The translations under genes were made by a program, and so were the position numbers. Below, in pieces: positions 55,565 through 64,000 of a stretch of 64,000 bases of DNA. Source of the DNA: Alternaria dauci (taxonomy: Eukaryota; Ascomycota; Dothideomycetes; Pleosporales; Pleosporaceae); contig NC_091274.1 of assembly GCF_042100115.1 (NCBI RefSeq), positions 992,001 through 1,056,000 of the forward strand. Reading direction: 5' to 3'. The notes beneath the pieces are model-generated. The model did not search any database and had not been told where the DNA came from. It saw only the letters and a list, made by a program, of their open reading frames with translations. How positions within the stretch are numbered: position 1 is the stretch's first letter; each line of letters starts with the position of its first letter.

Positions 55565-55565
55565 G
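55499..55565 (+). repeat. (TTG)n / (CAA)n microsatellite
   Basis: Two blocks of TTG units (55499-55520 and 55531-55565), separated by tactagtcga; the second has about 11 uninterrupted units. On the minus strand it would encode poly-Gln, but the surrounding frame has no protein features, so I treat it as a noncoding repeat. Confidence 0.85.
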
Positions 55566-56500
55566 CCGAGAGCTACCCAAGGCATTGTGACAAAGCAAGC
55601 ACGTATACAGACAGACAGACAGCCATTCAGGACACTGATGCGGCGGATATATGGATGATGGATGGACCTTCCTTTGTGGTGCAGGCAGAGTCATAGGGTG
55701 GATTAGTGGGCACGCCTCGGGCTGAGGGCCGTTGGTTTGCGGCATGCTGGACGTCTCGCTTGCGTGGGCATTCCATGTCGCTGGGAAGCACGCGGAGCAC
55801 AAGGAGATGACGATGACGGCAATCGTGATGGAAATGGAGAATAAGAAGGAGAAGGAGAAGGAGAGCTGCCGTTGCGTCTCTCTCCCAAGGGAAACTAAAG
55901 ATGAGTGTGGGCTTCTTTATCAGAGCAAAAGGGCCGAGGGGCGCAGACCGACTAGTGCCGGGCATGGGAGCCACGAAGGGAATGGCACCAAGTGTGGGTG
56001 AGATGATGGGATGGGTGCAGCAGCGACAAGGCTGCGCGTTGCAGTGAGCGTGTGCAGCGGTTCTGGTGGCAAGAGGGTGAAGAGGGTGAAGAGGGTGGCA
56101 GCCAGGGGGCGGTTTCGGCAAGGATGACGATGCGGGCGAGCGTCTTCCAGAAGACGGCGAGGGCCAATGGGGTTGCAGGCGCGAGTGGCCGCTTTAAGGG
56201 CAGTCGCGGCGCCCTCAGCCATGGGCCCTCGATCCTTCTTGCTGGCCCAAACCGCTTGGTGGGCCCTGGCGTGTGCATCCTGACTGAGCTTTCCGCCCAA
56301 GCATTGACCCAAGACTCCCTGACTCTCCACTGCCGCTTGCTCAAAACCACGCTGAGCCGCACCTGTCCATACCCACGTCCTGACGCACATCGGCCTTTCT
56401 GTCTCACCACACGCACCCGTCACAGCCCACACAGCCCACGCCCACACACATACATACACCACCACGCACACAGACAACACACATACACATAGACATCCTC

Positions 56501-56506
56501 TATATA
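56501..56506 (+). promoter_or_regulatory. TATA-like box upstream of the RGS gene
   Basis: TATATA followed by a C-rich initiator-like stretch (cccctccaccgccctcgcc). Transcription starting about 30 bp downstream would give a leader of roughly 220 nt to the ATG at 56748 or 360 nt to 56889. Confidence 0.35.
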
Positions 56507-56888
56507 CCCCCTCCACCGCCCTCGCCAGCACTGCCGCCCACGACGCTCGATGCTGCCCTCGGACTCAGCATAGCCTTGTTCCTCGACTGCCACTGCTACG
56601 ACCGACTCCGCCCGCTAGGTTCGCCCGAACCGAGTGCCCGCCAACGCCAAGCTGGCGCAACAACTCCAGCTCTGTTCCTGTGACGCCCTCGACGAGCAGA
56701 GCAGGAAAAACGCCCGCCGCGTCTACAAGCACTTCTGGAAGAGCGTCATGGTCGCTCGCAAACCCGCTGCCCACGACGCCCTGTCCATATCAACGCACTC
56801 GACCGCCAACTCGCTCTCGCTCTCGCACTCGCACTCTCCCTCACACTCGCCCTCGCCCACGCCCTCGCTGGCCTCGCTCGACGCAAAC

Positions 56889-58004
56889 ATGGCCATGTCC
56901 GACTGCACCCCCGCCCCATTGACCGTCTCAATACCCAAAAACATCCAGAGTCCCCAGTGCCGCAAACCAAACCTGCAGGAGATACTCAGCAACACGGCCC
57001 CGCCCCCCTACACACTCACCTCCTTCATGGCCTTCCTGTCACAGAACCACTGCCTCGAGAACCTCGAATTCACAATGGACGCCTCTCGCTACCGCAAGCA
57101 CTACTCCAAGATGGTCAATCGCCATCCCGGCACTCCCATCTCACCCTTGTCCGAAGAGTGTGGCTACGTGCTCATGCTCTGGCGTCGACTAATCGACGCT
57201 TACATCCGCGAGTCCGGTCCGCGAGAAGTGAGTGCACCTGCTGACAGCCATGCCCACCCCGCTCTGACTTGTCGCTAACAATCCCAGGTCAACCTCCCGG
57301 CTGAAGTCCGCGACCAATTGCTCGGCCTCTCCGACTCCTACGTTCCACCCCATCCATCATCCTTGGACAGTGCCGTGGCCAAGATCAACGAGCTCATGGA
57401 GGAGAGTGTACTAGTCTCGTTTCTCAATTCCGTCAGCCTACAGAGCGCTCATCCCGCCAGCCACGAGAGCTACGCCGGCAGTAACATCTCTCGCTCATCA
57501 ACCCGGAGCTACGAGGAGCGGAGTCTCCTTTCCCGATCATCACAGCCGCCTATGCCGGCCAAGCAACGGGCTTCGGCACCCTCATCCCTCACTTCCGGCT
57601 TCATGGCATCGCGTCCCTTTTCACATTCACGCTTCCACTCCCAGCCCACCTCTTCCGGCCAAGCACCCACCCGCATCACCTCGGGCTACACCAGCGGCAG
57701 CGATGCACTGACCGACGACTCTGGCAGCGCCAGCAGTCCCTCGGGCATGAGCGACCCATTGACTCCTCCTGGCACCCCGCCCATGAGCGATTATCCCATG
57801 GCTGACTTCCAGCAAGCCTACTACGAGACTGGCTCAAACAGTGGCACCCCCAGTCCTCGCAACAGTCGTGGTGAGCACAACGGTCTTGCCAACGCCACCA
57901 GGGACAGCTGGAAGCGAGTGAGTAGCAAGCTGTGGCCCAAGAAGAAGAGCGGCAGCCAGCTCCGGGACGACGAACCAGGTGTTGTCGAGGGTGGTCTCTT
58001 CTAA
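56889..58004 (+). CDS. RGS-domain regulator of G-protein signalling
   Basis: Exons 56889-57227 and 57288-58004 (60-nt phase-0 intron) encode 351 residues from the chosen ATG. RGS proteins speed GTP hydrolysis by heterotrimeric G-alpha subunits and dampen signalling near the plasma membrane. The RGS box begins at about residue 28: NLQEILSNTAPPPYTLTSFM, then FLSQNHCLENLEFTMDASRY, and after the intron VNLPAEVRDQLL and ELMEESVLVSFL. The remaining 180 residues are Ser/Pro-rich with LTPPGTPPMSD and end in a basic WKRVSSKLWPKKKSG segment. The start is uncertain: an in-frame ATG at 56748 would add 47 residues of Ser/His/Pro repeats (LSLSHSHSPSHSPSPTPS). The C-terminal Trp-rich basic motif is common in fungal members of this group. 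Confidence 0.83.
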
Positions 58005-58572
58005 GCCATCCATGCATCCTCCTACACTCCCACCAACATTTCCACTTTTCAAAAGCAGAGACGATTATGACGATGCAATCAGAGCGATTTGCATCACCTA
58101 AACCTTGCATACTGGGCTGCATAACCACCGGCGTAACTGAATTTCCACACCCGAATCTACGAGCATGCAAAGGCGCAACTGGCTCACACGACCCGGCGAG
58201 GTTGTTTTCGGCATTTTTCACTTCCTTCTCAACTTCAAACTACTAGACACTTTGCGGAAACGGCGTTGCGAAACTTGCTGGCCACACGTCCTATATCCAC
58301 TTGTGGTGGCTAGGCCCAGGCGTTACCTTTGACGTTGCTTATCATAAAGAGCATATAACGAATGACTTACTTGGGCGGACGGTTCTGACTTTCTTCTCTG
58401 TATCATTATGGCTACCTTTCACTTTTTTCTCTCCCCACAAAAAACCAGTGGGAAGGCTTTTTCTGTTCATAGGCATGGATGGGCGGGGGTGGATTGGAGT
58501 AGATACCAAAGCGTTCCGAAACGCTAGAATCACGATTGTCACCATGTTGGTCACCAACATACAAACGTTTGG

Positions 58573-58591
58573 CCCCCCCCCCCCCCCCCCC
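58573..58591 (+). repeat. Poly-C run of 19
   Basis: Nineteen consecutive C residues after tttgg and before aattacc, about 570 bp downstream of the RGS stop. Length is likely to vary, and sequencing error is possible in such a run. Confidence 0.9.
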
Positions 58592-59430
58592 AATTACCAT
58601 CCCGACGTGACATTATGATTTCTACATGGAGCCATTGCCAAATCTACAGGCGACCTCCTTTCTTACCAGCTGATTGGAACTCGAAGCGCCGCCAACCCGA
58701 TGCCTTGCTTAGGAGCTTTCTCGTCCGTCTGAGACTCCGTGTAGATCCTCGCGTAACCTATGCGAAAGCGAAGAAGCAAAAGGGATATCCTCAATCCGCC
58801 CTGTCCTTGGTATTACCGGGACTGCCGTCGGTGGTCATATACGACAAGATGGCTCCTTTCTCGTTTCCACCTATGCACATACGCACACAACTCCGCGACA
58901 TCCCTTGGAATCCTTTCCCGCCCCTACTTGTACCCGTTGGGCTGGAGACGGTGTCCGAAACCCCGGGCGAATTGAAGAGCTACTGGATTAGGAAATCCCT
59001 TTCGTGTGCTCTTTTCCCTTCGTCTACGCCATTGATGTGCCTCCCGCGGCCACAGGTTGGGTAAGGGATGCGCTGGTCCGCGAGCAAAGTGCCCGGCGCA
59101 AAGGGAGCTGGGCGAAGAAGGATGTGCCCATGTGAGAGGGAAGAAACCGGCGTGTTGGGTGGTGAAATCCGGGGGCTGATGAGACTGGAAGAGAGTGGAC
59201 ATGTTCCTGGCAAACGTGTTGAGATGGATTCCTGCTGACGACAAATGTCATGATCCACGTAAAACATGCTTAGGCGTCCATGATGGACCTAGGTTTTCTT
59301 CGCTTCTATTTTCAAGACGACATCCACCCCACCAAAACCAAGGCGTAATGTGCTGCTCATCATCACCCGCTCCATCCTGTAAGAATCCAGACTCTAATCA
59401 CTACATCGCATACATGGCACACCGATCAGG

Positions 59431-59454
59431 CTCTCTCTCTCTCTCTCTCTCTCT
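59431..59454 (+). repeat. (CT)12 microsatellite
   Basis: Twelve CT units between aggct-type flanks and acccagcgcc. No gene adjoins it. Confidence 0.9.
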
Positions 59455-62190
59455 ACCCAGCGCCCCAAGACGTGCAACCGAGCCACCTGCACCCGTTGGC
59501 CGACCCCAGGATACAGTTTAAGATTCCCAATAACATCCCATGGCCCCGTGGCCCATGTTCCATGGCTGCGGAAACCGTGTTATTTACCAAAAACACGTCG
59601 CCTCCAGTGTCATTGCTTGCCAAGTCAAATCCTCCTTTCTCGTGTCAACTGCCAGCAACTGTGCCGCAAGGGAAGCGAAACCGAGCAATGTTGGTGGTGG
59701 CGGCGTGGGCAGCAAAGCCATGCACAATTCCTCTGTGCAATGAGGTTTGACTTGATTTCGTTTCCCTTTCTTTGGCATGCCTCGGGCAACTTTGCACGTG
59801 GAGTTGCCTTGCATTGCATTTCCGCTCCATGGTACCGGGAATGCTGTTGCGGCGCGACTTTGGATTCTTCTGGACAGTGTCTGAATGCCCGGCCTCGAAC
59901 TACTGCATTGGTGAGACTGGTGATGAGCTTTACCGTGGCTTGGTGCTTCCGCGCTTACAGCGGTTGCAGGCCAGGGTTCTTTTTCTTCTCCAGGTGGGTA
60001 AACTCTACCTGTTTCAGAGATGGCATGTTGAGGCCATGTTCAGGCGTGACGTGTTTCACTCCAACTCCGGTGAGGACAATGACTCGATGCTTGCTGGGGT
60101 TCCATGTTTGATCATAATGTTGCTCAGCGAAGGTATTTATGTTCTCGTGTTGTGTTGGCTTGTGCTGATTTGCGACGCTTGTGGCGGAAGACCGCATGGT
60201 ACAAAAAATTGAAATCATGGAGCCTTTTGCAATGCTAATATTGCTACACAAGCCAGTCGTCACAGTGGTCGATGCATATATAATGTGTACCACCTTCCAA
60301 GTTATGAAGGAAAGACCAAAGGTACGCTACATAACTACCTAGCGCGATTTCCAATTCACCCTCCTGTTCCAGCATCGCAACCCACCGTGGCTCAATTGAT
60401 GAAGAACTGCATGCACCTACTGAGGTTTGTTCGAATCGCAAGTCCCCGACATCCATAGTACATGACTTCTCCGATCCCCGCAACTAGCAACCTTTATTTC
60501 CGCATTCGACCGTGAGTACCACCGACCTCCTTCCCCATCCTCCCAAGCTTCTCGGCACCTGTACCCAGTGCACAGCCTCCCGCGCGGCCATTGCATTGCA
60601 GACGGCGTTGCCACCAGCACGCCGTCCAAACCTACCAGTGATGGAGACGTTCCAAGCCTGACCATGGTATACCTAGGTACCAAGAGGGACCGACTAACCA
60701 CCTGACGGCAACACCCGGTTACCGATGCTTGGTCAATCCCCACGGAAGCCCAAGACAAAGCAAGGCTGTGATACGTCAATGTGCAGGTACTATTGCTATC
60801 TAGGTATCAACGGACCTGAGCGTTGTGAATACTCCACTTGACTCGGCATAAGCCAACTGCTAATACACAACCAGCCTTGCACTTGCGTAGCTATTACCAT
60901 TGAGGGAGAGGAGAAAAAAAAAGTCGCGCAGGAACGATGACGAAGCCTCTGCAACGTAGCCACGTCCCTGCCCAGGTGTGCGCAGCTTACCCCTCATCTC
61001 TCCTCATCATCGTGCACCTGCATGGAACACATGCGACCTTGATACCAAGTGAGGGGGTTCACCGAAAAGCAAATACCACAGTGGCAAAACTTCTCGAAGC
61101 CTTCTAGAAAACCGTCGCGTTTCGCTCAAGATAAGCCACACGATTCGCAAGTGACGTTGGAATCGTAATCGTCAACACTAGGTTGTCGATCATCTTAGAC
61201 CACAACAGCAGCCAGCAGCCTCGTGGGGCGCCAAATGCTGCTGATCCTCGCTCGGTAGGCGGTGCGAAGCTACAGACTTGCGCAGGTGCTGTTCACGTAA
61301 TGTGCAATCAAGTCCCCTGCAGCGCCTCGCAAATAGGAAGAGGAGGAGTTGGGCGGATGCAAGAAGCTGGTCTTAGCAGTCCCGACCCCGCACAATGTTA
61401 GGGCGCAGCTGAACCACAACATACGCCATGTTACGTCGAAACCCCCGAATCGCAAGTCCCAATGGGTCGAATCCGCCAACGACCCAATGGCTGTAAAATG
61501 CGCCTAAGCATGCGAGTCCTTCTTCCACCCGCCTACAGCGAGTGGGCATACAAGTCCCGCCAACTCCTCTTTCCCGTTAGTGCCTTATGCCGGAGCAAAA
61601 GCAGCGCACACTGATCATCGCCTTCCCGTTGAGGCGAAGATGGACAGTTGTGTCAGCGGACCACGACACTAGTAAGGGGATGAAGCATGGCCAAAAGCAG
61701 CACGCCGCCGATCGCATGCGCCATAAAACACGATTGTATGTTACGAGAGACACTAAAGGGCAACTGCCGTTGGTAGTGGGCTTACCAATGGCCGTAGTTT
61801 GCTGATCTTGGTGAGTGCGTGTGTGTGGTGGTTTATCAGAGGACAGGTTGGAATTGAGGGGTTGTGATTAATGGCGTCTTGCAGGTATCGATGATGGCGA
61901 TATGAATAAATCGAGGATAGCCCAATAAGCGAATACTATGGTTAGTCTCTTGCCAGCCCCCTCGCTTAGTACGTATACCGGTGTAGCATTCAGGATGCAT
62001 CCCGATTCCCGAATACCTATTGTCTTTGCTGACAACTCCCGACCCCACTAAAATTCACGATCGGTAGGGATCTCAATGTGTGCGCTAAACTTCCCAGGTC
62101 AGAGAAAACGACATGATGTAAGCTCCAAGTCCCACCCAGCTAATGGACACACGGGTTGTTAGTGCGTTCTGTGAGGACTTGCTTTCACCT

Positions 62191-62340
62191 AGTAGAGAGA
62201 CTAGAAGGGAAGAAGTATTACGTACTATATATACTATTCTAGACAAGAAATAACTACTTAGTTATTACTACTCTTTTTAGAGGTGTATAGTCTAGCGGTC
62301 TAGAGCTATTCCCTTACACGTTCATTATACCGTATACAGT
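62191..62340. other. AT-rich patch, possible degraded repeat
   Basis: About 150 bp rich in TA and TAG/CTA words (tatatatactattctaga, ttagttattactactc), standing out from neighbouring DNA. It looks like what repeat-induced point mutation leaves of a transposon, but no ends, coding remnant or second copy can be seen in this window. Confidence 0.3.
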
Positions 62341-64000
62341 CTCCCCCTGGTTCAACTGCCTAGTGGTGAATCAGGCCTCTATCCCAGGCTATCCTATAGG
62401 TTTCCGAAGCTTACAAAGGGGCCTTGTTTAGATGTTAAAGATAGGTATCCCAAACAGGTCAAGGATAGATAACCTCTTCTAACTCTTCTGATTTGCTGCT
62501 TTTTGGCACCAGGCAGTGAACCGGGGGGGAAAACCGTAATGTGTTTATACCTACCATGTAAAGGGCTTAGAGGTGGCGGCACAATACACCGCACCTGCAT
62601 CAGCCCCATGCCGCATCACGATCACCGTTGCGATCGCGATCGCGATTGTAATACATGTGGATACCAGCACAGACAACACTACAGAAAGAGAGTAATGAGA
62701 CCGCTCTCTTACCTCACGACATTCCAGACCTTCCAAACCGAGCAGTCAATTGAGCCGCACAGTTTTACCATCGGGCCTGCTCCCACGTCTGCAGTAGGAA
62801 GGTTCTCGTACGCATGGAGTATCGGCCGACACTCCGATCGATGATGGGGCCCGCAGAGATCAACACCATGTGCTATCGGTCCTATGTAAACTCACGATAC
62901 CATGCACGCTTTACGACTCGCTTCCATTTCCATATTGCATAAAGGACAAAACCGACAAAACCCCCTTGGCCGATCAACCCGGCCTGTTGAATGCCATGGT
63001 GCCGGCTGGGCGCATGCCTCATCTTTCCGATATAGTCTTTTAATCTATCCTGCTTACCCGCATTACGCAGCAAACACAAAACATGCTCGGTGTACATGCC
63101 TCCCGCAATTTAATTCTGGGTTACGCGAACCCGATGACCTGGATATATAGATTATCGAAGACGGGTAGAATATGGTCTCGATATTGCTGAGCCGTCGTGT
63201 CGGTTGCCGGGGATATCATGTATGAAAACATTGCTGAAAAAGGAAGGTAGGAGGTGAGGATGTATTAGTGTGAGATCGGGGATGTGTGTGTGCGTTTTGC
63301 GATCGCTACTTGTATTGGAATGAGTGACTTTGTGTTGGTGAATCGGAAATCACTCGTGTCTTAGAAATCACAACTGATCATGTGGACAAGTTTTGTTCTT
63401 GGTATCACGCCCTGTCATCTATTCCCACTCCCATGGAGTGCAGGTAATATCCTTTCTGGGTCAATGGCATATTGATACAGCGCGGAGCTTCAGAAATTGC
63501 AAGCGAGCTTGTGGCATAGGGGCTTGACAGCTCGTTTCTTGCGATAGGATCCATGGATGGTCGTGAAAGGTGCTGGCTTAGAGGTACATTTCTTTAGATG
63601 GTGTTTGTACACTTGTATACCCGATATATTTTCAAGCGACTGGTCAGCATGGGCAATTAAGTCTATTGCTCAAGGCTGCTTCTTCTTCATACCTAATTGA
63701 GTTCTCGTTCTCCTTGTCGCTGTCGATGCTACTTTCATCTAAGCTTGTATTGGCTACTTCACCAACAGCGAAGACAGCGTCAAGAGTCACATTCTTCATC
63801 TTTGTACTTGTTGGTATTGGTTTTCATAGCGAAGAGAACGCGTAGTAAAGGAATTGCCAAAAACAAACATGCTCCCAGGGCAAGAGAATCTTCCTGCAAT
63901 GAGAGTAAGACTCAGTTTCACATTACCTAGGGTAGCGCGCTGGAGAATGTGTATATCAATATTGCTACTTCTAGGTGAGTAAATACAAGTCTACAAAGCA

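Larger units (their letters stand above)
53755..56888. other. Intergenic and leader region of the RGS gene
   Basis: 3.1 kb with no supported gene. It contains a long TTG tract (55499-55565), a run of GGTGAAGAG-like tandem units (56073-56096), a TATA-like box at 56501 and a C-rich leader. The frame of the RGS gene is open from 56619 without an early ATG, so part of this stretch could be coding if the true start lies at 56748 or in an upstream exon. Confidence 0.5.
58005..64000. other. Gene-poor 6 kb at the window end
   Basis: No gene is supported. Frames of up to 187 codons (58615-60212) overlap each other on both strands without domains. The region has a C19 run (58573-58591), a (CT)12 tract (59431-59454) and an AT-rich patch (62191-62340). 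The flank beyond 63000 shows nothing recognisable. Confidence 0.5.

Noticed and set aside
55503..55802. Minus-strand frame ending in poly-Gln
   Set aside because: The Gln run is simply the CAA repeat; the remaining residues look random and there is no start or splice context.
58615..60212. Series of 71-187 codon frames, including Cys/Trp-rich ones
   Set aside because: They overlap in all phases on both strands, and none shows a motif or a coherent exon chain.
60430..61460. Repeated 15-mer cgaatcgcaagtccc (about 60431 and 61446)
   Set aside because: One shared 15-mer in 64 kb is expected by chance, and the flanks do not match.
62340..62375. tRNA-like GGTTCAACTGCC element (B-box resemblance)
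   Set aside because: No matching A-box or cloverleaf stems could be drawn around it; the similarity is limited to a few bases.
1..64000. CRISPR arrays, operons, prophage or biosynthetic gene cluster
   Set aside because: The window is eukaryotic, with intron-bearing genes on both strands and unrelated housekeeping functions. The peroxidase stands alone at the edge, so no cluster can be argued from it.

Overview
This 64 kb window reads as nuclear DNA of a filamentous ascomycete (Pezizomycotina). Most genes are cut by introns of about 48-90 nt with GT-AG ends, fungal branch sites (CTAAC/CTGAC) and CAG/TAG acceptors. The gene set is fungal: Kgd4/Ymr31, Vps4-associated protein 1, a Tag1-like DUF3712 protein, an RGS protein, a Mediator subunit and an expansin-like secreted protein. 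The overall style suggests Dothideomycetes, possibly Pleosporales, but that is an impression and not a measurement. All gene models were built by hand from splice signals, frame continuity and family resemblance.

Layout. 0-8 kb: the 3' part of a heme-thiolate peroxidase, a secreted DPBB (expansin-like) protein, and a small three-exon Tudor-like (HVA1/DUF2945) gene. 8-12.5 kb: Kgd4-like (-) divergent from MED18 (+), then the DNA 3'-phosphatase/5'-kinase PNKP in eight exons. 15.4-24 kb: a serine-rich fungal protein of unknown function and an intronless 982-aa TCP11/Sok1 protein, with a decayed ankyrin gene between them. 25-32 kb: Yvh1-type phosphatase (-), an unidentified gene fragment (-), and a C2H2 zinc-finger protein (+). 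36-47.6 kb is compact: VFA1 (-), TatD nuclease (+), complex I PSST/NDUFS7 (-), TRAPPC2L (+), AFG1 ATPase (+), ornithine carbamoyltransferase (-), Tag1-like vacuolar protein (+). 49-58 kb: a bHLH/AT-hook transcription factor, a RUS-family (DUF647) protein and an RGS protein. 58-64 kb: no gene that I can support, only simple repeats and an AT-rich patch.

How the genes relate. These are mainly single-copy housekeeping genes, not an operon or an obvious secondary-metabolite cluster. Four products are probably mitochondrial (Kgd4, NDUFS7, AFG1, ornithine carbamoyltransferase). Several pairs are divergent with short shared promoters (VFA1/TatD, NDUFS7/TRAPPC2L, OTC/Tag1-like) or convergent with about 100-125 bp between stops (TatD/NDUFS7, AFG1/OTC). 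Long gene-poor stretches (1.2-4.3, 12.5-15.4, 17-21, 26.5-29.5, 32-36.3 and 58-64 kb) hold gene relics and microsatellites. I found no clearly new multi-gene system. The items most worth a second look are the GC-AG intron and altered E-S-D motif of the peroxidase, the frameshifted ankyrin relic, the unidentified gene fragments at 27 and 34 kb, the 12-nt first coding exon of the TRAPPC2L gene, and the uncharacterised serine-rich protein.
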